Part shown: positions 25,027 through 33,028 of the stretch, piece after piece | How positions within the stretch are numbered: the first letter of the stretch is position 1 | Layout: each line of letters opens with the position of its first letter | NCBI GenBank assembly: GCA_964580995.1 | Contig: CAZOMV010000061.1 | Coordinates: forward strand, 1 to 33,977 | Direction: 5' to 3' | From: JAKJEP01 sp964580995 | GTDB taxonomy: Bacteria > Planctomycetota > Phycisphaerae > Sedimentisphaerales > SM23-30 | Length of the DNA stretch: 33,977 nucleotides | Position numbers and translations under genes: made by a program | The notes under the pieces: model-generated | The model's input: the letters and a program-made list of their open reading frames with translations, nothing else | Databases searched by the model: none | Told to the model about the DNA's origin: nothing

Positions 25027-26760
25027 ATGTTTTTTGAGCGTTCACATGGAAAATGTCAAGTAAGAGTGTATTTTACGAAGAGTAATCGGATGCGAAATAA
25101 TACATTAGTACTCTCTTTATTTTTACCAATTTTGCAGATGGTATGGTCCGTAGATGCAAAGGAATCAGATTCTCCGATAAATCCTGATAACCAAACGTAT
25201 GAAGTATTAATTAATAATCTGAAAGAAAAGATTAGATTCATGCAGGAAGAAATTGATTATCTTCACGATCATTATACTACCGATGACAAAAGGTGGGTAA
25301 ATTACAAGCAGGAAGCAGATAATACCTTCAAATTATGTGAGGAGGTAATAAACAAAACAGAAATGGATAGCATCTCAAAAGAGAATCTGATTTCTTTAGG
25401 ACAAGAACTGGAGAAGTTACATGCCAAGATTCCGCTCAAACTACCATCCGGTCCCCAAGGTCCGGGGGCGTTTGGGGCTTATTATACGTATCTGAAATAT
25501 AGTTTGACATGGGATAAGCCCTGGCGGGTGGGATCGCATGCCGATATAGTGGTACGTTTTGATGAATTTGACTATAAGTTTATTTTCTGGCGAGGTGCCA
25601 GCTATGTACCTTGCTGGGTAACCGAAAATGATATTTGGTATTGCAACGAATTTTGTGAAACAGAAGATGGAACCACGCAGGGCTCCTGTGAACCGATCTC
25701 AGATAAACAAACTCGTTACACCCACGTACGTATCATAGAAAATAATGATGCACGAGTCGTAGTACATTGGCGCTATGCGTTGACGGATGTAAATTATCGT
25801 TTGGCCCACTTGGATCCGAACACCGGCTGGAATGATTGGGCGGATGAATATTATACGATTTATCCCGATGGTATCGGGGTGCGTAAAATCATACTCTGGA
25901 GTTCGCGATTGGATATGTGGCTTGAATTTCAGGAAGCTATCGTGATTAACCAGCCAGGAACCAGGCCGGATGATGCTATTGATTTGGGTGCGGTCACGAT
26001 CGCGAATTTGCAAGGGGAAAGCAAAACCTATTTTTGGACGGAGGAAGGCACACCGGGTTTTCAGGATAAACCCCTGAATAGCTGTATTGAGCGGATTAAT
26101 CTTAAGGCAGCACACCAGCCATTTATTATCGTGCCTCCGGAAGTCGCCAGTATCACTTCCTTTGGAGGTAGTGCACCCGGTTCCCACTTTAACTGCTGGG
26201 ATCATTGGCCGGTGTCGCAGGATGCGAGCTTATGCAGGGTGGTTGAAAACTTTGATCGTCCCTCTCACTCCTCTTTATCCTGGGTCGTTACCCCTCGTGA
26301 TCCTGCCAACATGGGATGGAAGGACTATGAGATAACCAATCAATCAATCACCAAACTCTTATTACATGGGATGACGGACAAATCTATGATGGAATTAGCT
26401 CAGTTGGGCAGATCATGGCTACAGGCACCGTGTCCCAAATTGATTGGCGAAGGTTTTATCAGTAATGGTTTCGATCCGTCAGAAAAAGCGTATATGTTTT
26501 CTCGGAGGAAAGATAACCCATCTTCTCCTCTCAAATTTACTATCGAAGCTACTATGGATTCGCCCCTTTACAATCCCGCGTTCCTCGTCAAAAACTGGGG
26601 GGATAAGGATTTTACGTGTAAGCTCAATGGTAATTTAATTGAGAAGGGGAAAGAGGTTCGCGCGAGTTTGAATAAACAACTAGATGGCATAGATCTCATT
26701 GTATGGTTGAAATATGGTTCCACCAAAGCCGTAGAGTTTGAAATAGGATCTAAAAACTAA
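25027..26760 (+). CDS. Secreted protein of the same unrecognised family with a helical N-terminal insert (paralogue B)
   Basis: The ATG at 25027 has AAAGGA about nine bases upstream; an internal ATG at 25090 starts directly at the signal sequence (MRNNTLVLSLFLPILQMVW) and is an alternative. The product has 577 residues. Residues about 55-140 are a predicted helical, coiled-coil-like region (LINNLKEKIRFMQEEIDYL and a second helix ending LGQELEKLHAKI) absent from paralogue A. From LPSGPQGPGAFGAYYTYLKY onward it matches paralogue A block by block: RFDEFDYKFIFWRGASY, PCWVTENDIWYCNEF, DKQTRYTHVRIIENNDARVV, DWADEYYTIYPDG, NCWDHWPVSQ, RPSHSSL and NPAFLVKNWG. Invariant aromatic, Asp and His residues across both copies are candidates for a sugar-binding or active site. 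The insert could serve oligomerisation or surface attachment. Confidence 0.75.
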   Translation: MFFERSHGKCQVRVYFTKSNRMRNNTLVLSLFLPILQMVWSVDAKESDSPINPDNQTYEVLINNLKEKIRFMQEEIDYLHDHYTTDDKRWVNYKQEADNTFKLCEEVINKTEMDSISKENLISLGQELEKLHAKIPLKLPSGPQGPGAFGAYYTYLKYSLTWDKPWRVGSHADIVVRFDEFDYKFIFWRGASYVPCWVTENDIWYCNEFCETEDGTTQGSCEPISDKQTRYTHVRIIENNDARVVVHWRYALTDVNYRLAHLDPNTGWNDWADEYYTIYPDGIGVRKIILWSSRLDMWLEFQEAIVINQPGTRPDDAIDLGAVTIANLQGESKTYFWTEEGTPGFQDKPLNSCIERINLKAAHQPFIIVPPEVASITSFGGSAPGSHFNCWDHWPVSQDASLCRVVENFDRPSHSSLSWVVTPRDPANMGWKDYEITNQSITKLLLHGMTDKSMMELAQLGRSWLQAPCPKLIGEGFISNGFDPSEKAYMFSRRKDNPSSPLKFTIEATMDSPLYNPAFLVKNWGDKDFTCKLNGNLIEKGKEVRASLNKQLDGIDLIVWLKYGSTKAVEFEIGSKN

Positions 26761-27156
26761 GGTAACCATTGATACCAAATTATCATACAACGAAAAAAGT
26801 GTACATGGACCAAGGAAATAACGAATAAAATGGCAGCACCTATAGATATTGAAGTTGGTACCAAGTTCACACCCAAGTATAATGCCAATCGCTTGCCCCA
26901 TCGTCATTCCTTCTTAGTTTATAAAGTAAAAGGAGTCGCGTCATAAATACCTGCGTCATCCATGATCCTGATCAGGCCTGGAAATAGGGTAAAGACAGAT
27001 CGTAAAGATACTAAAAAATTACTTGCTATGTTCAGGGCTGGCTTGAGTTTTCAAGCAGAATTGATGTTCGATTAGAAAAAAGACCCAGCGGCGTAGCTGA
27101 GCTAAGATATACCATGTTATATGGAAAATCGCAGTCTATCGAAAGGATTGTCAACT
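26761..27156. other. Gap between paralogue B and the GH36 gene
   Basis: This 396-bp gap is the longest within the catabolic cluster, so the GH36 gene may have its own promoter. It contains a degraded glycine-zipper frame on the minus strand (26840-26907), a small perfect hairpin GCTTGA-GTTT-TCAAGC at 27041-27056 and the near-palindrome TAGCT-G-AGCTA at 27094-27104. No convincing promoter pair or full gene is seen. Confidence 0.45.
26784..26907 (-). pseudogene. Possible remnant of a small glycine-zipper membrane protein
   Basis: On the minus strand AAGAAGGA lies directly before ATG-ACG-ATG, giving spacing of 6 to the second ATG at 26901. The product begins MGQAIGIILGCELGTNF, with Gly at every fourth residue (GxxxGxxxGxxxG), as in short helical membrane proteins common in many bacteria. 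After about 20 residues the frame turns unlike the family. A shift of one frame gives SIGAAILFVISLV, a fitting continuation. I read it as a small gene broken by a frameshift; the region is short and chance cannot be excluded. Confidence 0.3.
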
Positions 27157-29655
27157 ATGAGCCTACATAAGAAAATCCGAGTAATCAGTTTTGTGCTTTT
27201 TCTGGGGATTTGTCAATTTGTCTATGGCACAAAACCGTATGCTAATGAGATGGCCGAACAAGGCCGATGGGTTTCTGCGAAGTTCGAGGGGAAAGCGGAA
27301 ACAACGGGCGAGACGGCCAGGCTGGTGGCTGTGGAAAATAATGATTCTGTGCACCAAAACGGCCGGTTTGAAAAACCCTTTGCCCTCAGCGGGAAACAGT
27401 ATTCGCGTGGATTATTTTGCCATGCACTCAGCAAACTCATTGTCTGCCTGCCTTCTGCGGGGAAATCATTTACCGCGGTAGTGGGTGTCGATACGAATGC
27501 TCAGACCTCCGGTGGACGGGGCAGCATTGTTTTTTCCGTTACCGTAGAGGATAAAGAGCTGTTTAATTCCGGTTTGATGCGGGAGGGAATGGACGCCCTG
27601 CTCGTCCAGGTCGATCTCCATGGTGCTCGTGAGTTTGTGATCGCGGTCAGCGACGGCGGGGATGGTATCGCGTGCGATCAGGCCGACTGGGCCGATGCCA
27701 AAGTGGAACTGGCCAACGGCGAGGAAATGTGGCTGGGCGACACGACGATTTGGGCTGACTCTTCAAAGCCGCTCACCGCCGAACCTCTGTTTTCCTTTGT
27801 GTATGATAATAAAAGTTTCGCTGAATTCAAAGACAACTGGGAAACCAAACGAAAAAGCGAAAAGCTGGATCCATATCGTATCCAACATGAAACTACTTAT
27901 CGGGATCCGAAGACCGGCCTGGTCGTTCGGTGCGTAGGTATTGAATGGAAGGATTTTCCTACCATCGAATGGACGCTGTATTTTAAGAACGAAGGCAGAA
28001 CAGACAGCCCCATTCTGAAAAATATCCAGGCGCTGGATATGGCGCTTTCACGCGGCCCGGCAGGGGAATTTCTCCTGCATCACGCGGTGGGCAGTCCCAT
28101 TGCCCCGAATGATTTTCAGCCTCTGGCAACTCTCTTAACCCCCAGTACCACCCACCGCATAACTGCCGCCGATGGGCGTCCGACCAAAAGTGATATGTCC
28201 TATTTCAACCTGGAATTTCCCAATAAGCAGGGTGTCATCGTGGCGGTCGGTTGGCCGGGACAGTGGGCATCCGAATGGATCCGTGATTCCGAAACTGGTT
28301 TGCGGGTGGCAGCCGGGCAGGAACTGACGCATTTCAAACTGCTGCCCGGTGAAGAAGTTCGCACTCCCCTGATTGTGCTGCAGTTTTGGAGCGGCGACTG
28401 GATTCATGCCCAGAACATCTGGCGCCGCTGGATGCTGGCGCATAATGTGCCCAAACCCGGCGGCAAGGATCTGGAGCCATATATGTTTGGCTGTAGTTCT
28501 TTCTATTTTCAGGAAATGTATAAAGCGAGTGAAACCAATCAGATTGAATTTATCAACCGGTATCTGGAAGAGAAAATCAAAATCGATTACTGGTGGATGG
28601 ATGCCGGCTGGTATCTTTGCGATCCGGTGGGTTGGGTGAAAACAGGCACCTGGGAAGTCGATACCAACCGCTTTCCCAATGGATTGCGGGCCATCCGTGA
28701 TTATGCCCATAGCAAAAACATCAAAACCATAGTATGGTTTGAGCCGGAACGTGTGTACCCCGGCACCTGGCTGGCCGAGAATCATCCCGAATGGATATTC
28801 AGAGGCGAGGGCGGCTGGGCTGGTGGTGAGTTGCTCAATGAAGGGAACCCGGAGACGTTGAAGTGGCTCATCGAGCATATGAATCGACTGATTACCGATC
28901 AGGGGATTGATCTCTACCGCGAAGATGCCAATATCGATCCGCTGGGCTTCTGGCGAAGGAATGATGCCGAGGATCGTCAGGGGATTACGGAAAACCATTA
29001 TGTGCAAGGGCACCTAGCCTATTGGGATTCCATTCTGCAACGGCATCCAGGGATATTGATCGACTCCTGTTCGAGCGGCGGGCGGCGTAACGATCTGGAA
29101 ACCATGCGACGGGCCGTGCCGCTCTGGCGGAGCGATTATTGCCTGGATGCCATCGGTACCCAGTGTCATTCCTATGGCTTGTCGCTCTGGATTCCGCTCA
29201 GTGGCACCGGGACCGCCTGGATTACCGCCTATAACTTCCGCAGTAATATGGTGCCCTTCTTGAACTGTATCTGGGATATGCGAGACAAAAACGCAGATTA
29301 TGATCTGCTACGCCGCATGGCCCGCCAGTTCCGGCAGGTGGCCCCTTATTACTGGGGTGATTACTATCCCCTCACTTCCTTCAGCACCACCGCCGATGTT
29401 TGGATGGCCTGGCAGTTCGATAAACCCGAAATCGGAGAAGGCATGATTCAAGCGTTTCGCCGGCAGGATAGCTACTATTTGAGCTGCCAGTTCAAGCTGT
29501 TCGGCCTAGCCCCTGCCGGTCGCTATGAAATAAACAATCTGGATACTCCCGATAAAACCGTTCTGACCGGACAGGAACTAATGCAAAAAGGACTCAAAAT
29601 CATTATTGAGGACCAGCCTGGCGCGGTGATTATTGTTTATAAAAAAATCGGCTGA
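27157..29655 (+). CDS. Secreted NPCBM-GH36 alpha-galactosidase
   Basis: The ATG at 27157 has AAGGA nine bases upstream, and a signal peptide follows directly (residues 1-23 or so, ending VYG). The product has 832 residues. Residues about 35-185 are an NPCBM domain: KPFALSGKQYSRGLFCHALS, then VGVDTNAQTSGGRGSIVFSV and CDQADWADAKVEL. A beta-sandwich linker follows to about 420. The GH36 barrel contains DYWWMDAGWY, TIVWFEPERV, YREDANIDPLGFW with nucleophile Asp590, SCSSGGRRNDLETMRRAVPL and WRSDY with acid/base Asp660. A short C-terminal beta domain ends the protein. The family removes terminal alpha-galactose with retention. It is the last rightward gene of the cluster. Together with GH38 and GH95-like enzymes it points to branched glycans with galactose, mannose and possibly fucose side groups. 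Confidence 0.93.
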   Translation: MSLHKKIRVISFVLFLGICQFVYGTKPYANEMAEQGRWVSAKFEGKAETTGETARLVAVENNDSVHQNGRFEKPFALSGKQYSRGLFCHALSKLIVCLPSAGKSFTAVVGVDTNAQTSGGRGSIVFSVTVEDKELFNSGLMREGMDALLVQVDLHGAREFVIAVSDGGDGIACDQADWADAKVELANGEEMWLGDTTIWADSSKPLTAEPLFSFVYDNKSFAEFKDNWETKRKSEKLDPYRIQHETTYRDPKTGLVVRCVGIEWKDFPTIEWTLYFKNEGRTDSPILKNIQALDMALSRGPAGEFLLHHAVGSPIAPNDFQPLATLLTPSTTHRITAADGRPTKSDMSYFNLEFPNKQGVIVAVGWPGQWASEWIRDSETGLRVAAGQELTHFKLLPGEEVRTPLIVLQFWSGDWIHAQNIWRRWMLAHNVPKPGGKDLEPYMFGCSSFYFQEMYKASETNQIEFINRYLEEKIKIDYWWMDAGWYLCDPVGWVKTGTWEVDTNRFPNGLRAIRDYAHSKNIKTIVWFEPERVYPGTWLAENHPEWIFRGEGGWAGGELLNEGNPETLKWLIEHMNRLITDQGIDLYREDANIDPLGFWRRNDAEDRQGITENHYVQGHLAYWDSILQRHPGILIDSCSSGGRRNDLETMRRAVPLWRSDYCLDAIGTQCHSYGLSLWIPLSGTGTAWITAYNFRSNMVPFLNCIWDMRDKNADYDLLRRMARQFRQVAPYYWGDYYPLTSFSTTADVWMAWQFDKPEIGEGMIQAFRRQDSYYLSCQFKLFGLAPAGRYEINNLDTPDKTVLTGQELMQKGLKIIIEDQPGAVIIVYKKIG

Positions 29656-29680
29656 AGGGAAAGAAAATAGACTATTTTTC

Positions 29681-29700
29681 AATTCATGCCACTGAATTTT
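29681..29700 (+). terminator. Weak terminator after the GH36 gene
   Basis: AATTCA (29681-29686) and TGAATT (29693-29698) form a 6-bp stem with a 6-base loop, followed by TT and then T-rich sequence up to 29711. It lies between convergent genes, 26 bases after the stop codon. The stem is short and A/T-rich. Confidence 0.35.
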
Positions 29701-29731
29701 TCAAGTATTTTTCCACAACAGAAACTAACTA

Positions 29732-32218
29732 TTAATGACCTTCTGTTAGTACCGTCTTCAGATACTCAAAATTCCACTGGCATGCGCTCAGTTCACCTAC
29801 CAAATCAACAGGATTACCTGTGGGATTAGTGGTGTAACTCAATTTGAAATTTGCAGAACCTTCGATGGAGGCTGCTGCCGATTTAAAATATTCAGCGCAT
29901 TCAGCCAGCAGCTTCCGGGTTGCTTCCCCATTGGAAGTTGAAGCTGTGTTATCGTCAATAAATACCAGTATCTTTTGCATATGAGCTTGTATGGTCCTCA
30001 AATCCGTAATAACCGATGGCACACGGGTACCTACCCACCAGTTTAGAGGGTAATCCGTTTTCAGCAAAATAGTATCGATTCGGAAGAGAATCGATTTTGC
30101 AATCTTGTGCGGTAAAAGTGGAAGGTACTTTTTCATTACCTCCTGGTCCCAATAATCCGGATTATAAAACATCGGTATATTCGGCGTCTCAATTACCACC
30201 TCCTCTCCTTTCTTATAATAAACCGGGAACTCGCTAACCGTAATGAAACGTTTGGGAGTACCCTCCATTCCCAAACCTTTGCACCACCTGCCAAAGAAAT
30301 TATGGTTTTCAATGGTAACTTCCCACCAAACACCCATAAAGCCGGTATCCGTCCATCGATTTTGATTGGTCAAATAGCTAATCAGCTTTTGAATATCGCT
30401 GACATCCTCCGGATTCCCCCTTCGGCCAAGAGCACCCATTAAATCTCCATAACTATAAAAATCGCTTGGAAGAATCCATTTATCATTTTTATAAAGACCC
30501 TCTTTTTCAGAAATTCTATATGCACTTCTGGATTTTTCAAAAGTCTCGGCATATTTCTGATCGGCTGTCAATTCAAAGGCTCTCCATAAAGCCATCATAT
30601 GTCTTGCGCTACACAGCTTACTATTCTCATCCTTGACCAGTTCATCTGCCCATGTATACACCCACTTTTTGTAGTAATCACGTTTCTGCGGGTCATTAAA
30701 TCTTCCCGGCAAATTATACAGCAATGACAAATAATAAGCACCACTGGCATATTCATGAAAGGCACTGCTCTTTCGGCCTCTTTTCCACATCGCAATGCGA
30801 TCATCAACAATTTTTGTAGCAATCTTTACCGCCTCTTCACTATAATCGCCGCCAAATGGATCTTCCTGCTCATCAAACATGGCCAGAACATATGCCGCAG
30901 CAGGAAACGCACAAACAGGTTCTTCTAGCCAACCACTTTCTGTACCGGCATAGCCGGGCTTACCAACATGGCCAGTAGCGCAAATAGTACGAGCAATGTG
31001 ATGTAAATGACTCAAACTCAAGGATGGGTCAACACCTTGGAACCGTTCCACCCAAACAGTTTTCTGAAAATCTGTTTTGTCGTCATATTCAAAATCAACA
31101 CGATAATATCCACCAGAGTACACGCCAGCCATAACATCGGTTGTGCCCTCTGTACCAGGATAAGCCTCCTGAAGAGAAGATTTTGAACCGTCGCTCCAAT
31201 GCACGGTAATCTTTGAAGGTTTCTCTCTCCATCCAAACATCATAGCGTTTTGATACTCAAATCCACTCCTATCAACATCTTTGGTATAAATTATTAGGTA
31301 GCTGTAGTCCGGATTTTCGACTGACCACAGTTTTGATGATATTTCACTACCATCCGGTAATTGTATAGTTTCTGGAAACTCTGTGGGGTAAGGCGCTGAA
31401 AATCCCATCCCTTCGTCTGTCAAATTTGAAAAAACAAGTTGTGCCTTTTGGCGATTTGCGTCAGCCGACATACTCAAAGTCAATTCAAGTACTTTATCCT
31501 GAAGGCCCTCCCAGCCAACACCTTTTATCTTAACAGAGCCAACTTCGGGAGATGTATAAAGACTCTCTGTCGTAAAGGACTGCTCTTGTTTATCAGCGAC
31601 ATTATACTTCAGATCCTCAAATTTCATATGAGAATCATCATACCACTTACCATTTACCTGAACATGTGGCCAGACCAATGCCAGCATCTCTGACTGAGTG
31701 TCAGGTAAATTACGTGCAACAAGCTTGCTCGCGGGATATTCCCAAGCAGGATTCCAACTTGGACCAGCTTTATGAGCAGGACTGAGGCTCGAAAGTTGTC
31801 TTCTCCCGCCCGAATAAACCAGCCACAAAGCATCCGCGTTTCTATAATGAGAACCATATATAGCTTTGAATATTTTCTTGATTAGTTCAATTCTAACAAC
31901 AGGAGTATAGATCGCCTCTTCACAATAGGCCAATAAATCAAGGCCGGTATTGGCGGGGAAGAACGCATCAGGGAAGCGATCGGTTGGAAGTTTGCCTTTG
32001 CCGATGAAATTTTCACTTAATGACGGAAGACTCGAATAATCCAAAAATAAGGCTTGCATGTAATTTCCGGCACGCCAATTGGCTTCTTCATACGTATAAG
32101 GTGCTTCATCCTGAGTAATAAGCTCCCGTGCAAAAGACTGGTTTAAAAAACAAAAAAACAAAATACTTGATAGAAAAAGAACATTTACACTATCATTATT
32201 TGTGAAACTTATGTTCAT
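29732..32218 (-). CDS. Secreted orphan protein, 828 residues
   Basis: A TAGGAA site lies about eight bases before the ATG. Residues 1-30 are a signal peptide (VLFLSSILFFCFLNQSFA). Residues about 35-200 are mixed and rich in aromatic residues (NWRAGNYMQALFLDYSSLP). Residues about 205-400 look beta-rich (VKIKGVGWEGLQDKVLEL and AGVYSGGYYRVDFEYDD). From about 410 to 700 the pattern is helical, like an (alpha/alpha) toroid: LHHIARTICATGHVGKPGY, CAFPAAAYVLAMFDEQE, FHEYASGAYYLSLLY and ARHMMALWRAFELT. A helical tail closes the protein. The layout resembles polysaccharide lyases or six-hairpin glycosidases, but I recognise no catalytic signature and assign no family. It converges on the GH36 gene and carries the shared palindrome 55 bases upstream of its start. 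Confidence 0.72.
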   Translation of the reverse strand: MNISFTNNDSVNVLFLSSILFFCFLNQSFARELITQDEAPYTYEEANWRAGNYMQALFLDYSSLPSLSENFIGKGKLPTDRFPDAFFPANTGLDLLAYCEEAIYTPVVRIELIKKIFKAIYGSHYRNADALWLVYSGGRRQLSSLSPAHKAGPSWNPAWEYPASKLVARNLPDTQSEMLALVWPHVQVNGKWYDDSHMKFEDLKYNVADKQEQSFTTESLYTSPEVGSVKIKGVGWEGLQDKVLELTLSMSADANRQKAQLVFSNLTDEGMGFSAPYPTEFPETIQLPDGSEISSKLWSVENPDYSYLIIYTKDVDRSGFEYQNAMMFGWREKPSKITVHWSDGSKSSLQEAYPGTEGTTDVMAGVYSGGYYRVDFEYDDKTDFQKTVWVERFQGVDPSLSLSHLHHIARTICATGHVGKPGYAGTESGWLEEPVCAFPAAAYVLAMFDEQEDPFGGDYSEEAVKIATKIVDDRIAMWKRGRKSSAFHEYASGAYYLSLLYNLPGRFNDPQKRDYYKKWVYTWADELVKDENSKLCSARHMMALWRAFELTADQKYAETFEKSRSAYRISEKEGLYKNDKWILPSDFYSYGDLMGALGRRGNPEDVSDIQKLISYLTNQNRWTDTGFMGVWWEVTIENHNFFGRWCKGLGMEGTPKRFITVSEFPVYYKKGEEVVIETPNIPMFYNPDYWDQEVMKKYLPLLPHKIAKSILFRIDTILLKTDYPLNWWVGTRVPSVITDLRTIQAHMQKILVFIDDNTASTSNGEATRKLLAECAEYFKSAAASIEGSANFKLSYTTNPTGNPVDLVGELSACQWNFEYLKTVLTEGH

Positions 32219-32271
32219 GTTAAATTCCTAACCTTTATAAAATATAACCGCTTCCGGATATATTTATAGTA

Positions 32272-32294
32272 TTGGGCAACACACCCAACTTACA
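32272..32294 (-). promoter_or_regulatory. Palindrome TTGGG-CAACACA-CCCAA with ACTTACA (copy 2)
   Basis: The core TGGGCAACACACCCA (32273-32287) differs by one base from the core at 3062-3076, and ACTTACA follows at 32288-32294, as it does at 3079-3085. AATTTCTA occurs a little further out in both places. Here the element is 55 bases before the ATG of the 828-residue gene, in the same orientation relative to the gene as copy 1. Confidence 0.45.
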
Positions 32295-32650
32295 CACCCA
32301 CTTCTTCAAATTTCTAAAATAAACAACACCATTAACCCGGGTTTCCCGGGTCTGTTCATAAAACTGTGTAAACGATCTTTCACTCCTATTGGAAAACGAC
32401 CCTCGAATTTGATTGCAAATTGACTAAGGGCCGCCTTCCATGTCCTTATTGGCATTGTCCATTTTTTCGAGATATTGGCAAGGGCTAAATAAAATATCTT
32501 TATGATCGATGCATCATCTGGAAACGCTCATTTGGTCTTTATGCTTTGAAAGATGCGCATAAACCGTTTTTCAGTCCATTTGTTTGCACTGATCGTCAGG
32601 GTCAATCGGTTCTGAGGCCATGTGAAGCGACCGGCTCACTGGATCCCCGA

Positions 32651-32682
32651 AGGCTCCCTTACCCCTGGTGGTAAGCGAGCCT
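32651..32682 (+). repeat. Thirteen-position hairpin stem with one C-C mismatch
   Basis: AGGCTC-C-CTTACC (32651-32663) faces GGTAAG-C-GAGCCT (32670-32682) around loop CCTGGT, giving 12 pairs and one mismatch. TTTCGCGTTTG follows. A terminator role is weakly supported; structural RNA is an alternative. Confidence 0.4.
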
Positions 32683-32737
32683 TTCGCGTTTGACGAATGG
32701 TTCCGAGGAAAACCAAAATGACAGGAAATAAACCGTT

Positions 32738-32767
32738 AAGCGGCTCCGGTCTTTTGAGGAGCCGCTT
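32738..32767 (+). terminator. Perfect 10-10-10 hairpin with T-rich tail
   Basis: AAGCGGCTCC (32738-32747) and GGAGCCGCTT (32758-32767) form a perfect, G/C-rich 10-bp stem around a 10-base loop. TATTTCCTTA follows. In the plus direction it resembles an intrinsic terminator with a poor T-run, but no plus-strand gene precedes it within this region. Confidence 0.4.
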
Positions 32768-33028
32768 TATTTCCTTATGGGTGATCAGAATCAAGAAAAG
32801 TCAAAGTCGTACAGGGGCGAATGTGGAATTATCCCTTCTGGAATTGCCGAATCAGGGCGGTACCAAGTACAAGGTCATCGGCCATCTTCTGTGAAACTCG
32901 ACACGTTAAACCTCACGTGCCTTCGTGACACACATATTTATACCCCTTGGGGTGGCCGCGCCTGTCTGAAAAACAGACGATCTCTGTGACAAAGAGGCTT
33001 TTCCAACTACTATGGCCAAAAATGCACC

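Larger units (their letters stand above)
32219..33028. other. Long non-coding region with structured elements
   Basis: This 810-bp stretch has no open frame with a plausible ribosome binding site; the longest, at 32697-32894 on the plus strand, gives an unrecognisable basic peptide. It holds the palindrome at 32272-32294, hairpins at 32651-32682 and 32738-32767, and two small ones: ACCCC-TT-GGGGT near 32942-32953 and GTCTG-AAAAA-CAGAC at 32964-32978. It lies downstream of the frameshifted dockerin gene and upstream of the 828-residue gene. A non-coding RNA or remains of a lost gene are both possible. Confidence 0.45.

Noticed and set aside
28135..29013. A 292-codon minus-strand open frame opposite the GH36 gene
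   Set aside because: The plus strand encodes a complete GH36 domain with both catalytic Asp residues here; the antisense frame has no family signature.
13332..29655. SusC/SusD-type polysaccharide utilisation locus or bacterial microcompartment
   Set aside because: No TonB-dependent receptor, SusD-like lipoprotein or shell protein is encoded; the only sugar transporter is a sugar-porter MFS protein.
32697..32894. A 65-codon plus-strand open frame in the right non-coding region
   Set aside because: It has no ribosome binding site, passes through a strong hairpin and encodes an unrecognisable basic peptide.
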